Below, piece by piece: positions 26,056 through 35,109 of a DNA stretch of 64,000 bases. Position numbers and translations under genes: made by a program. The notes below the pieces were generated by a model. The model was not told where the DNA came from, did not search any database, and worked only from the letters and a program-made list of their open reading frames with translations. The DNA lies in contig NZ_ANHX01000052.1 of assembly GCF_000316035.1 (NCBI RefSeq), forward strand, positions 1-64,000, in the 5' to 3' direction. The stretch's first letter is position 1. Each line of letters starts with the position of its first letter. Source of the DNA: Paenibacillus sp. PAMC 26794 (GTDB lineage: Bacteria > Bacillota > Bacilli > Paenibacillales > Paenibacillaceae).

Positions 26056-27096
26056 TTAATGATTCTTAACCTTCTGCACATCCATAATCAGTGGTTGTTC
26101 CACATGACTTCCCATTATACCGTATTGCGGAGAAAGGGGGCCGACTTCATAACCCAGGGCCAGTTTCACAGCCAGATACGGGAAATTGACTCCCGAAAGA
26201 CAGGACACATGTAATCCTCCGGACATTCTTGGATTAATCTCCAGCAGTTTCGGAATCTCTTTACGATATTTCATCTGGATGTTGAAGTTATATGGAATGC
26301 GATAAGCAGCAGCAACATCACTGGCGATTTTTAATAGTTCAGCATGCTCTTCAAGCCTTCTTAAACGTCCACCTGCTTTGCAGCGAGGAACAGCCGCGAG
26401 CAGACTCCCCTGACTGTCAGCCAAACAATCTATACTGTATTCATAACCTTCGAGTCGTTCCATCACCATAATATTTGGAAAGGATTCCACGGAAGAAAAG
26501 GCCCGGAATGCATCTTCAAAAGAGATACGGTTCTGAGTGTGCCCAAACAACTCTTCTAATGGATTGCGACTATTGTCAATCACTCTGAATCCCATTCCGC
26601 CTTCACCATTACATGGTTTGAAACACACCTCATGTCCAGCGCTGGAGAGTGCTTCATAAGCCTGTTTGAATTGTGATGCGTTGCTAACTGTGAAATAATC
26701 CGGGATACTCATGATTCCCAATTCACGTACAGATTCATAGAAACGGTCCTTCTCCATCAATTGCTCCAGCAGTTCTGTATCCTTGCAGACCAACACCTTG
26801 GTGCCGATCTCTTCGAAAAGGTGTACATACTTGCTGATATCCAGCATATGGAGACGTGGGATAAATATATTGATCTGATGTCTGCGGCAAAAATCAAGAC
26901 AGAAATCAACATACTCTTTTCCCGTAACCTTTGGCTCTAACTCTGCGTGGTCGCATCCCTGAAGCGCCATGTTATTCGGATCGGAATGCGTGCCGTAGAT
27001 CTCGAACTGCAAACCATCTTCGTTGTTTCGAATCAGATTCATATAGTGATACGCCACCGAAAACCAACGATTAAAATAAATACGGGTCTTGTTCAT
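26056..27096 (-). CDS. ATP-grasp ligase of the ter biosynthetic module
   Basis: A 346-aa ATP-grasp enzyme, which would join a carboxylate to an amine or similar group via an acyl phosphate. The ATP-binding lysine and glycine-rich loop read CFKPCNGEGGMGFRV (about 176-190). The metal-binding end reads LLEINPRMSGG. The N-terminal pre-ATP-grasp part looks complete. ATP-grasp ligases of this kind recur in ter loci, where they are proposed to help make a nucleoside-like metabolite. The ATG overlaps the HAD gene stop as ATGA, with AGGAG ten bases upstream. It ends a chain of five overlapping or closely spaced genes. Confidence 0.87.
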   Translation of the reverse strand: MNKTRIYFNRWFSVAYHYMNLIRNNEDGLQFEIYGTHSDPNNMALQGCDHAELEPKVTGKEYVDFCLDFCRRHQINIFIPRLHMLDISKYVHLFEEIGTKVLVCKDTELLEQLMEKDRFYESVRELGIMSIPDYFTVSNASQFKQAYEALSSAGHEVCFKPCNGEGGMGFRVIDNSRNPLEELFGHTQNRISFEDAFRAFSSVESFPNIMVMERLEGYEYSIDCLADSQGSLLAAVPRCKAGGRLRRLEEHAELLKIASDVAAAYRIPYNFNIQMKYRKEIPKLLEINPRMSGGLHVSCLSGVNFPYLAVKLALGYEVGPLSPQYGIMGSHVEQPLIMDVQKVKNH

Positions 27097-27920
27097 GAGA
27101 CAGCATCTCCTATCGCAACATGGTGTGTAGAACGGACATATTCCAAGATCTCGTCGGCCGCAAATATACCGGATTGTTCGGTGAACTGGTAAGGGATCTT
27201 ATCGGGATTCCTCAGCTTCTCCCGATAAAGTTCGCCATGCCGTGGGGCAATAGCATAATCTGCGAAGTCGAGTAGACAACGGTCCAGTAGAGAATCTCCT
27301 GAAGCTATAACAGGTACATCTCCGATCTGATGTCGAACATGTTCTACCGCAGCGCTCTTATTCACGCCAGAAGGAACAAGGTATAGCTTACGCCCTTGAA
27401 TGGAGGCTTCCCATCCTAGCGCTCCCAAAGCGTGAATCTTCTCTGTAACTCGCTCTGTCGGCATACGGTCACGGTGAATCACGAAGGCATAAAACAACTC
27501 ATCACATAGTCGCTCCCCTGCAACCCAGTCGCTGTTTAGCACATCGCCAAACATCTGCCTGACCTCAACTGCCGCTGCCGAATGCTGTTGAAGTTGAGAA
27601 CGAACATAATCGTTCCAGGCCCGGTCCACTTCACCGTTAATTAGAATATTTCCACCATTGCTCGTTATCGCATAAGCCGGAATGACATCCTGCTGAAAAA
27701 TCCGAATGCGCTGGTACTGCTCCACTGTCCGTGTAGTTACAGGGATAAAAATAATATCTTCAGGGAGAGTCTTGAGCCGTTGCAACGCTTCGGCTGACAT
27801 AAAGGCTGATAATTCACCACGAATCCATTCGGCTGGAACCAGCCCCGAATCATCCTCGGAAACACCCATTGAACGTCGGGAATAGATCAGGGTCTGATCC
27901 AGATCACTTGCATAAATCAT
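27093..27920 (-). CDS. HAD-superfamily phosphatase of the ter module
   Basis: A 275-aa haloacid-dehalogenase-type hydrolase. Motif I is at the very start (IYASDLDQTLIY, nucleophile Asp6 and acid Asp8). Motif II is IFIPVTTRT, and motifs III/IV include GVNKSAAVEHVR and ASGDSLLDRCLLDFADYAI. The size and cap region suit a Cof/sucrose-phosphatase-like small-molecule phosphatase. The start is ATG 27920, which gives a four-base ATGA overlap with the upstream gene and a good AAGGGGGG site; the longer frame lacks one. Likely dephosphorylates an intermediate of the ter pathway. Confidence 0.87.
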   Translation of the reverse strand: MIYASDLDQTLIYSRRSMGVSEDDSGLVPAEWIRGELSAFMSAEALQRLKTLPEDIIFIPVTTRTVEQYQRIRIFQQDVIPAYAITSNGGNILINGEVDRAWNDYVRSQLQQHSAAAVEVRQMFGDVLNSDWVAGERLCDELFYAFVIHRDRMPTERVTEKIHALGALGWEASIQGRKLYLVPSGVNKSAAVEHVRHQIGDVPVIASGDSLLDRCLLDFADYAIAPRHGELYREKLRNPDKIPYQFTEQSGIFAADEILEYVRSTHHVAIGDAVS

Positions 27921-29068
27921 TCGCCGCCCCCCTTTACCGATCGAATAATACCGCAACATGAATAACTCAATCTAGGGAACACTTCAACCGGGACACCCCG
28001 GTCTTGCGCAAGCAGCATAATATGTTTCAAATTAGGATTGTTCGGGCGATCAATCAGAATCTTCCAAGGTACACGACGCAATAGTACCCGCGTAGTCTCT
28101 CCGATCCCCGGCTTGATCAGATTCACATCCTGGATATCAAATGCCTGTTGAATGGATTGAATATCCTCCATACCCTGCCAGGTCACTTCTGGGGGATGAG
28201 AAAGTGCTTCATCCGCTTGAAGAGATGCCTCCTGTTCAACCTTGGCAAAGTAATCGGATACCTTGTCCACAAACACATTGGACAGATCGGATGAAGCCCA
28301 CTCTTTGTACCACTTGGCTCCATGGAAGTCATCCGGTCCGATGAGGTCATCCCGCAGTACGGTACGGCTCATCAGACCGGATACGGTCGAATTCAGACAA
28401 GCGCTTGGGATCAAATAATCCTCTCGGGTACCATAGGTAGCCGAGCATTGCCCCGGATCGGCCAACACGGCAAGATCATCATCCAATCGGATGCCATAAC
28501 GTTCATTCAGGCTTTCACAAGCTTCCACCAGTACCTTGCGAATCGCTCCCTTGCCTGTCCAGCCATCAATGAATTGAATAGGTGCATGCAATCCATGCTG
28601 CTGCCAAATATATAGAATGGCGTTCTCATCAATCCCTTTTCCACGAATAATGGAAATACTGTAATGCGGCAGATCCACATTGTATTTCATGGAAATATAA
28701 CGTTTGACCAAAATGCCAATTGGCGTTCCGGCACGAGCAAGTGAGACCAGAACGGTATCGAGTCCCCTCTTGCGCACGATCATCTCTGCTACCGCGGCTG
28801 CAGCCATAGCTACCTTCTCCGCCGATTGCGCTAATGTATCGTGGAACAACTCAATATATTCATCCGTAGGGTGATACTCCACGGGTAGCATTTCCGAATA
28901 ATGCACACCCGACTGAATGGCGTGTTCACGCTCTCCGGTCTCTTTTTCCAACTGAATACTACTTAAATCCTTTAACAGAAATACTACATCGGACGGGTCA
29001 TAACTGCCCAGTGGGTCAGGTGATTTAACCTTATGCTTCAGCATACTCTCAATTGTAGGTACGTTCAT
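27917..29068 (-). CDS. StiP-like protein with C-terminal PELOTA-type domain
   Basis: A 383-aa protein matching the StiP (putative cysteine protease) family of ter loci. The main domain covers about 10-300 and includes VLVSLARAGTPIGILVKRY and the region around ADPGQCSATYGTREDYLIP. The last 70 residues (from about VNLIKPGIGETTRVLL) match the short PELOTA-type domain attached to this family. The protease label comes from prediction; parts resemble phosphoribosyltransferase-like folds, so the real activity is open. The start is ATG 29068, ten bases after the PRTase stop; AGGAGGG lies 14 bases upstream, and no in-frame start gives better spacing. Confidence 0.82.
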   Translation of the reverse strand: MNVPTIESMLKHKVKSPDPLGSYDPSDVVFLLKDLSSIQLEKETGEREHAIQSGVHYSEMLPVEYHPTDEYIELFHDTLAQSAEKVAMAAAAVAEMIVRKRGLDTVLVSLARAGTPIGILVKRYISMKYNVDLPHYSISIIRGKGIDENAILYIWQQHGLHAPIQFIDGWTGKGAIRKVLVEACESLNERYGIRLDDDLAVLADPGQCSATYGTREDYLIPSACLNSTVSGLMSRTVLRDDLIGPDDFHGAKWYKEWASSDLSNVFVDKVSDYFAKVEQEASLQADEALSHPPEVTWQGMEDIQSIQQAFDIQDVNLIKPGIGETTRVLLRRVPWKILIDRPNNPNLKHIMLLAQDRGVPVEVFPRLSYSCCGIIRSVKGGGE

Positions 29069-29078
29069 AGCTGTCTTC

Positions 29079-30479
29079 TCAGCCCTCCTGTGGAACACCG
29101 CAGTACACCACGTATATTTGCTTACATCCGAGTTGGGACAATACATCCAGCAGGGGCTGCATGCGTTCTTCAGACATATGTCTTTCCATCAAAACAAAAA
29201 TCTCATCATATTGCCCAGGTAATACATTGTATATATAATTGCGAACAGTCGGATCTTCTGGCGAAGCATATCCTTCACCTGCAATAACCGCATATCCTGG
29301 GCGATTCACCGTATGGATTGGACTCCGAGTCGTGGACTGGTACATTACCCCGTCGCCCATCTCAGCTGCAATTCGCATCGGAATATGCATAAACTCCCCT
29401 GTACCCATGACAAGGGTACGCTGGCCCTTCCTTTTTTCTCGCAAAATGGCTGCGATCCTGGCAATGCCGGAACCCAGACCAACATTATGACTTGAATGAA
29501 TTCCGAATCGTCCTGTATACCGAAGATACGGAGCCGACCAGTGATTCCCCTCGGAATCCGCAGATACAGCTGCCCATGGCTCCAGTTCACCTGCTACAGA
29601 CACAACATGTATCAACGATGCGGATTCAGTGCCCGGCTTCTCTCCATAAGCATTGATCGCTGGTTCGCCCATCACCTGGATCTTTCCCTTTAATAAGCAT
29701 AGTGGAGTGATCGTAATTCCAAGTTCGACTTCCAGTGCTGTGAATTTCTGCTCATCTGTTTCAGTGCGCCAATCCAGCAAAGACGCGATATAATATTGTT
29801 TGCGCGGATAGGTGCGCTGGATATCCCGAATAATGTTCAATGTGGTATTGCCCGTTGTGATTTCATCATCCACAAGAACAAGAGGCCCACCCTCTGCGAG
29901 TGATTCGGAGTCCAGAGCATAACAGCGATGAGACATCGCGTGAGAATGCTCCTCCTCGAATTGAATATCCGGCTCCATTTCAGGCAGGTACTCTCTTGTG
30001 GAATGAATATACGTTGCATGATCAGCGAACAGCTCGTACATACTTTGCCCCAGAGCGGTGGCTGTCTCAGCGAACCCGACGAATCGTACTTCTTCAGGCA
30101 AGGTCATTTTGGCATTCATTAAATACGCATACGACTCACGAGCTTGATCAGGATCAATCAAACCTTCGACCATTCGTTGTTTCCATTCTGCAATGCGTTC
30201 GTCCTCTCCGTGATTTAAATCTTCATATAGAAGAACTGCCAGGGCAGCCCCGCTTAATAAAGAGGTATAGGGATTGACCGCAATATGTTTGCCAAGCAAC
30301 TTACTGACAAAAAGAAATGATCTCTTTTTATTTAAGCGAGCCGCCATCGAGAACAGATTCTCCAGAGGGATTTCAAACGGATTGTGAGTGGCCTCAATCG
30401 TGATATTGAACTGATCAAGAATAGGAAACGTACGTTTGTTCATGTTTGGGCAAGAGCCCGACGTAATGCTGCTGTTCAT
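29079..30479 (-). CDS. Phosphoribosyltransferase with C-terminal TRSP domain
   Basis: About 466 aa. The N-terminal half is a type I phosphoribosyltransferase with the PRPP loop LVLVDDEITTGNT (about 202-214). The C-terminal half carries the TRSP domain, and the naming motif is present in YQSTTRSPIHTV near residue 384. In ter loci this enzyme is thought to add or remove a ribosyl phosphate group on a nucleoside-like product. The start is uncertain: ATG 30479 has GGGGTG four bases upstream; ATGs at 30491 and 30443 are also in frame. All overlap the end of the aldolase gene, so translation is probably coupled. Confidence 0.88.
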   Translation of the reverse strand: MNSSITSGSCPNMNKRTFPILDQFNITIEATHNPFEIPLENLFSMAARLNKKRSFLFVSKLLGKHIAVNPYTSLLSGAALAVLLYEDLNHGEDERIAEWKQRMVEGLIDPDQARESYAYLMNAKMTLPEEVRFVGFAETATALGQSMYELFADHATYIHSTREYLPEMEPDIQFEEEHSHAMSHRCYALDSESLAEGGPLVLVDDEITTGNTTLNIIRDIQRTYPRKQYYIASLLDWRTETDEQKFTALEVELGITITPLCLLKGKIQVMGEPAINAYGEKPGTESASLIHVVSVAGELEPWAAVSADSEGNHWSAPYLRYTGRFGIHSSHNVGLGSGIARIAAILREKRKGQRTLVMGTGEFMHIPMRIAAEMGDGVMYQSTTRSPIHTVNRPGYAVIAGEGYASPEDPTVRNYIYNVLPGQYDEIFVLMERHMSEERMQPLLDVLSQLGCKQIYVVYCGVPQEG

Positions 30480-31629
30480 GTAACACCCCATATATTTGTG
30501 ATCGGATTAAAATTCGTTTAGCCCAACTCAAGTGTGGCTTGATCTCGTTCATTTTGTTGGTATACGCGCTTTTGAAAACACCCAGGCTTCCATCATTACG
30601 GCCTATAATACCCTGTGCGTCCATGAATTCTTCATGCGTCACGACATACATCGCCTGAACAGGCTTGATCTGTGTTGGATGAATGATCGTTTTTCCCACA
30701 ATGCCGTTCTCCTTATCCATCATGACCTCACGCATGAGTCCATCCATAGAGTTCGTGATATATTTCATTCTCAGGTCCCGGCCCGTCTTGCCGAGTGATT
30801 CTTCGAATGGCGTCTGCCTTAATTGGGGCTTGAATATGCGGTCTCTCTGGCTAAAATACTCCCATACCGGCCCGGATATTACATAACCATTGTCTGCGCG
30901 CCCATATAAATTGATGATATCGGATATGCAATCACGTATGGTTGCAATATCATATACGGTGAGTTCCGGACTTCGTCTCAGGCCGAACAGACTTGAGAAA
31001 TCCGTTGCTCCGATTCGGATGTTCAGTATATATGGAGCATACTCGTCCACGATCTGTTTTAATTGGAGCAATGTATCCCAGCGTGTCTCCCGATAGATCA
31101 CATCCGCAGTCTCCAAAATAGGCATGGCATACAGGAGTGGATGTGTGCTGTCTTTCTGCAGATTGTATTCGTGAACAAGCTGCATATAAGCACGTCCATT
31201 CGTACAGTCGAACTTTGGCAAAACCACACCTGTCAACAAGGTCATTCGCTCACCTAGTCCTTCAAAAAGATATTCCAACTGCTCCGGGGATCTCATTCGT
31301 ACAAAAAGCAAGGGCAATTGGTTCGGTGATAACTTCCCGATCTCCATGTACTCTGTTAAAAGTGTAAGCTGCTGCGCCACACATTGTTCCGCAAATTCTA
31401 CCTGCTCGTCACCTACTGCATCTTCCAGGTCAATAATGATGGTTGTGAGTCCTTCATGCTTACCGTTCATAATATCGTCCGCAATATGCGGACGGGTGGC
31501 TGGCATGTACAAAGCAGCCCCAACAGCGTATGCCAGTATTTCTTTGGAGGTTCGATGACTAAACGATACGGGTGAAGAAAAAAATAACGCTTCTTCCTCC
31601 TCAGAGTTCAAAAAACTAAAATATTTCAG
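30415..31629 (-). CDS. HpcH/HpaI aldolase (CitE-like) of the ter module, CTG start
   Basis: A 404-aa member of the CitE/HpcH aldolase superfamily, which cleaves or forms C-C bonds next to a carboxylate using Mg2+. The core IIIDLEDAVGDEQ carries the metal-binding acids; RMRSPEQ and VLPKFDC are further barrel strands. I place the start at CTG 31629 because AAGGAGG is eight bases upstream of it and the protein then begins MKYFSFLNSEEE, which I believe resembles ter-locus relatives. The TTG at 31611 has no ribosome site. It is the first gene of the five-gene biosynthetic run, separated from terC by a terminator. Confidence 0.85.
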   Translation of the reverse strand: MKYFSFLNSEEEEALFFSSPVSFSHRTSKEILAYAVGAALYMPATRPHIADDIMNGKHEGLTTIIIDLEDAVGDEQVEFAEQCVAQQLTLLTEYMEIGKLSPNQLPLLFVRMRSPEQLEYLFEGLGERMTLLTGVVLPKFDCTNGRAYMQLVHEYNLQKDSTHPLLYAMPILETADVIYRETRWDTLLQLKQIVDEYAPYILNIRIGATDFSSLFGLRRSPELTVYDIATIRDCISDIINLYGRADNGYVISGPVWEYFSQRDRIFKPQLRQTPFEESLGKTGRDLRMKYITNSMDGLMREVMMDKENGIVGKTIIHPTQIKPVQAMYVVTHEEFMDAQGIIGRNDGSLGVFKSAYTNKMNEIKPHLSWAKRILIRSQIYGVLHEQQHYVGLLPKHEQTYVSYS

Positions 31630-31651
31630 GTTATTCTCCTCCTTGCACTTT

Positions 31652-31666
31652 CTGACTTCAAGTCAG
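31652..31666. promoter_or_regulatory. 15-bp perfect palindrome ahead of the biosynthetic ter operon
   Basis: CTGACTT-C-AAGTCAG, a perfect dyad with 7-base arms, sits about 10 bases upstream of the ribosome site of the aldolase gene. It could be an operator or a small mRNA hairpin that tunes translation from the CTG start. Confidence 0.4.
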
Positions 31667-31696
31667 TCTGCATGATGAAATGAATGCTGTCGGGGT

Positions 31697-31733
31697 ATAA
31701 AAACCAATCCCTCCAAAAAGCGGAGGGATTGGT
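31697..31733 (-). terminator. Rho-independent terminator after terC
   Basis: On the minus strand ACCAATCCCTCC pairs perfectly with GGAGGGATTGGT around a 7-base loop, then TTTTTATA. It separates the terB-terD-terC operon from the biosynthetic run. Confidence 0.88.
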
Positions 31734-31753
31734 GGCAAATGTGACAAAAATGA

Positions 31754-32488
31754 TCAGGCTTGACCTTTGTTCTCTTTTTTTCTTCTCGCTGAACCGAGGA
31801 GAATCGCTCCAGCAAATACAGCGATCAGTAATGAGAAGAAGATCACGTTTGAGATATGGAAACCAAAAGCACTTAACATCATTTTCACTGAAATAATAGC
31901 AATAAGGATAAACGCTGCTTTTTCCAGTTCAGGGAACTTGTCAATAAGTTTAAGGAAAATCTGCGCGACACCACGCATCATGAGCACCCCGATAATGCCT
32001 CCGAGGAAAAGGACCCAAATCTGCTCACTAATACCAAACGCCGCAATAACACTATCGATACTGAAGGCAATATCCATCAGTTCAACCATGAGCACGGTTT
32101 TCCAGAATGAATATTGCTTGCCTTCCTGATTCTCATCCTCCTGAGACTTGAATAGTCCTTTGTAAGCAATGTACAGGAGGTATAGAGCTCCGAGCACTTT
32201 GATCAGAGTGATCTTGACGAGGAATGTCCCCAGCCCGATCGCAATAAACCTGAAAATATAAGCTCCTAAGATACCATAGAATAACGCCCGCTTCTGCTGT
32301 TCCTTGGGCAAATGTTTAACCATAACAGCCAGTACCAGCGCGTTATCCGCAGACAGAAGCCCCTCCAGCAAGATTAAGCTACCAATAATCCCCCAGCTTA
32401 CCGGGTCAGAGAGTGTGGCTACAATCTCGGTCCAAGAGAAGAAATGGCCATAGTTCTCACTAATGCTTTTAAAGAAATCACTAAACAT
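31754..32488 (-). CDS. terC: TerC-family integral membrane protein
   Basis: A 244-aa polytopic membrane protein with about seven hydrophobic segments. The conserved acidic intramembrane motifs are LLSADNALVLAVM (about 45-57) and IAFSIDSVIAAF (about 143-154), as in TerC and B. subtilis YceF. Members of the family have been linked to metal-ion efflux and to metallation of exported proteins. GGAGG lies ten bases before the ATG. It ends the TerD-family operon and is followed by a strong terminator. Complete and intact. Confidence 0.92.
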   Translation of the reverse strand: MFSDFFKSISENYGHFFSWTEIVATLSDPVSWGIIGSLILLEGLLSADNALVLAVMVKHLPKEQQKRALFYGILGAYIFRFIAIGLGTFLVKITLIKVLGALYLLYIAYKGLFKSQEDENQEGKQYSFWKTVLMVELMDIAFSIDSVIAAFGISEQIWVLFLGGIIGVLMMRGVAQIFLKLIDKFPELEKAAFILIAIISVKMMLSAFGFHISNVIFFSLLIAVFAGAILLGSARRKKENKGQA

Positions 32489-32517
32489 GAAAAGGCAGCC
32501 TCCGCTAACTCAAATTG

Positions 32518-33762
32518 TTATTTACTGCCGGCAGTCCAGCTCATTCCCCACCCATGGGCTTCATCCAGGGCGCGGTGTCCATTGTAGAACTGGACAATTC
32601 TCTCGACACTGAACGTCTCATCATTCACGTTGCGGAACATGGCAATACCACACATTCCCAAGGAACTTCCATGTTCATTCATGCGGACGATAATATCAGG
32701 ACCGTCTTTCTGGTTAATCGTTACAATTCCATCGGCCTGTGACCAATTTTTCACGCCTTCATAAATGTAAGTGAACACGAGGATACGCTTGATATGGGCA
32801 ACACGTTCACCATTAATACGCAGATTCTCTCCGGTCTTCACTGACCCCGTCCGGTCGTCCCCGTCCAAAGCAATGTACGGATATCGGTTCAAGGACCCGA
32901 ATGATTCTCCAAGAGCCTGTATGACCCCTTTACTGCCATCCATCATTTCAAAGAGGCAACCGAGATCCAGATCCACGCTCTTGTTTCGCCCGAACAACCC
33001 TCGGCTGTTCTGTTGATTCCAGTTGAGATTAATTAAAATCTCTCCGAGTCCGCCTGAATTTTTCTTCAGGTTAATCGTATCGCCCTTTTTCTTCAGCTCA
33101 ATCTTGTTCAGGTTCAGTTCAATCTTGGGTTGAGGCGGCTGAGCAGGTGGAGCTGGAGGTTTCGGTGCTGGGGGCTGAGGTACAGGAGGAGCTGGTTGTG
33201 AAGATGAAGCATGATCCTCAACACTTACGCCAAAATTTCCACACAATGCATTCAGTCCGCCAGCAAAACCGGAGCCAACCGCATTAAACTTCCACTCTCC
33301 ATTATGTCGATATAACTCGCCAATAACGATCGCCGTTTCCACGGTAAATCCACTAGCCAGATCATATCTCAATGCTTCCTGTCCGTTATTGGCATTCCCA
33401 AAGCGGATATAGGTATTCTGAACCTGACCAAAGCTTTGATTTCTGGATTCACCTTCATAGATGGTCAGACTGAACGCAATCTTCTCAATACGAGCAGGGA
33501 TTTTGCTCAGATCAATATCAAATTGCTTTTTGTCCGATTGCTGCGGCGTATCCTTGTACGTAATAAATGCTGTTGTCGGCTGGTTATAAAAGATAAAATC
33601 TTCATCACCGGATACTTTGCCGCCAACACCAAGAAGAAATGCAGATGTATCGAGCTCAAGAGCTGAGGGGGAATCCCAGCCAATACCAACCGTAAGACGG
33701 GAAAGTCCGGGATTAGTTTTAGTCAGGTCCGTTTTTTGCCCTTTGACGACAGTTACAGCCAT
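32518..33762 (-). CDS. Two-domain TerD-family protein with proline-rich linker (TerA-like)
   Basis: A 414-aa protein with an N-terminal TerD domain (about 1-182, beginning VVKGQKTDLTKTNPG), a proline/alanine-rich linker (about 186-215) and a second, diverged TerD-like domain (about 220-414). TerD domains bind calcium, usually through a run like HTGDNRTGEGEGDDE. In the first domain here that loop is lost (YKDTPQQSDKKQ), while the second retains ALDGDDRTGS. So one calcium site is probably missing. Fourth TerD-type gene in the operon and the only fused one; the layout recalls TerA. Confidence 0.88.
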   Translation of the reverse strand: MAVTVVKGQKTDLTKTNPGLSRLTVGIGWDSPSALELDTSAFLLGVGGKVSGDEDFIFYNQPTTAFITYKDTPQQSDKKQFDIDLSKIPARIEKIAFSLTIYEGESRNQSFGQVQNTYIRFGNANNGQEALRYDLASGFTVETAIVIGELYRHNGEWKFNAVGSGFAGGLNALCGNFGVSVEDHASSSQPAPPVPQPPAPKPPAPPAQPPQPKIELNLNKIELKKKGDTINLKKNSGGLGEILINLNWNQQNSRGLFGRNKSVDLDLGCLFEMMDGSKGVIQALGESFGSLNRYPYIALDGDDRTGSVKTGENLRINGERVAHIKRILVFTYIYEGVKNWSQADGIVTINQKDGPDIIVRMNEHGSSLGMCGIAMFRNVNDETFSVERIVQFYNGHRALDEAHGWGMSWTAGSK

Positions 33763-33783
33763 AACAGATTCACCTTTCTTCTC

Positions 33784-34365
33784 CTATTTGGCATCTAATC
33801 CGTAGTTTTGACATAGAGCTGCAAGTCCGCCGGCAAAACCACTTCCGATCGCCTGGAACTTCCAATCTGCACCCGAGCGGTAGAATTCACAGAAAATAAC
33901 AGCCGTCTCCGTGGAGAAATCTTCGCCCAGATCATAACGCAGAACCTCTCGCTCGTTGGACGCATCTACAACGCGAACAAAAGCATTGGACACCTGGCCG
34001 AAATTCTGTGCGCGTGCTTCATAATCATAGATGGTTACGGTAATGCCGATTCGAGTAATATTTGCAGGGACTTTGCTGAAATCCACGATAATCTGCTCAT
34101 CATCGCCTTCTCCCTCACCTGTACGGTTATCTCCCGTGTGAGTTAGTGAACCTGCACCACCCGTTGGGTTGTTGTAAAAGATAAAATCGTCTGTACCTTT
34201 GGCTTTGCCATCTTCATAAAGCAAAAATGCTGAAGCATCCAAGTCAAAATCGACCCCGCCGCTATATTTGTTGGTATCCCATCCAAGGCCCACCACAACT
34301 TTTGTCAAACCTGGATTGGTTTTGGTTAGATCGATACGCTGTCCTTTAGCTAAGCTAATTGTCAT
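33784..34365 (-). CDS. terD: TerD-family stress protein
   Basis: A 193-aa single-domain TerD protein (B. subtilis YceC/YceD/YceE group). Typical elements are the opening LAKGQRIDLTKTNPG, GLGWDTNKY, the calcium-binding run HTGDNRTGEGEGDDE, and the C-terminal EFYRSGADWKFQAIGSGFAG. Cytoplasmic, associated with tolerance to tellurite, phage or envelope stress. The start is ATG 34365, eight bases after AAAGGTGG; the frame's first possible start is four codons earlier without a site. Very similar to the next gene upstream, so probably a tandem duplicate. Confidence 0.93.
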   Translation of the reverse strand: MTISLAKGQRIDLTKTNPGLTKVVVGLGWDTNKYSGGVDFDLDASAFLLYEDGKAKGTDDFIFYNNPTGGAGSLTHTGDNRTGEGEGDDEQIIVDFSKVPANITRIGITVTIYDYEARAQNFGQVSNAFVRVVDASNEREVLRYDLGEDFSTETAVIFCEFYRSGADWKFQAIGSGFAGGLAALCQNYGLDAK

Positions 34366-34410
34366 ATATTCGTCCACCTTTCTTTATATAAGATACCTAT
34401 AATAATGAAA

Positions 34411-34434
34411 AGGAAAACCGCCAAATTGACGGCT
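34411..34434 (-). terminator. Weak hairpin between two terD genes
   Basis: On the minus strand AGCCGTCA and TGGCGGTT pair (two wobble pairs) and are followed by TTCCTTTTC. It lies in the only wide gap of the TerD operon (107 bases) and may act as a partial terminator or mRNA stabiliser. Confidence 0.35.
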
Positions 34435-34472
34435 TCCCTCACTTCTATAGATCACCAATTCATAATTGTGTC

Positions 34473-35048
34473 CTATTGCAGACCGTAGTCGCGCGTAAGA
34501 CCAACCAGACCGTCCTGATAACCGCTACCAATTGCGCTAAATTTCCATTCACCGCTATGACGGTACAATTCTCCAACAACAACACCTGTCTCGATGGAGA
34601 AATCTTCGCCCAGATCAAAACGGATCAGTTCTTCGGAATTAGCCTCATTTACGATACGTACATATGCGCGGGACACTTGTCCAAAGTTCTGGCTGCGTTC
34701 CTGCGCTTCATAGATTGTAATCGTAAAAGCAATTTTCTCGATATTGGCCGGAACGTTAGGCAGGTCGATGTTCACTTGCTCATCATCGCCATCTCCTTCA
34801 CCCGTACGGTTATCACCCGTATGAACTACAGAACCATTCTCATTTTGCGGATTGTTGAAGAAAATAAAATTCTTTTCTCCATCAACCTTACCATCTGCAT
34901 TCGTACAGAACACGGATACATCCAGGTCAAAATCCTTGCCGCCATCATACTTATTGGTATCCCAGCCCAAACCTACAGTGATTTTGGCCAAACCCGGATT
35001 CGTTTTAGTTAAGTCGATCTTCTGACCTTTGGATAGATTGATAGCCAT
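34473..35048 (-). CDS. terD: TerD-family stress protein
   Basis: A 191-aa single-domain TerD protein. It opens LSKGQKIDLTKTNPG, has GLGWDTNKYDGGKDFDLD, the calcium-binding HTGDNRTGEGDGDDE and ends in a WKFSAIGSGYQDG-type motif. The start is ATG 35048 because GGAG is nine bases upstream; the earlier ATG at 35057 directly abuts that site. Tandem paralogue of the genes on either side. Confidence 0.93.
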   Translation of the reverse strand: MAINLSKGQKIDLTKTNPGLAKITVGLGWDTNKYDGGKDFDLDVSVFCTNADGKVDGEKNFIFFNNPQNENGSVVHTGDNRTGEGDGDDEQVNIDLPNVPANIEKIAFTITIYEAQERSQNFGQVSRAYVRIVNEANSEELIRFDLGEDFSIETGVVVGELYRHSGEWKFSAIGSGYQDGLVGLTRDYGLQ

Positions 35049-35109
35049 TCGATTCATCTCCGCTTCACTATAAAATTAGATGCTAAATTGCATTTTGAGG
35101 AATCATTTA

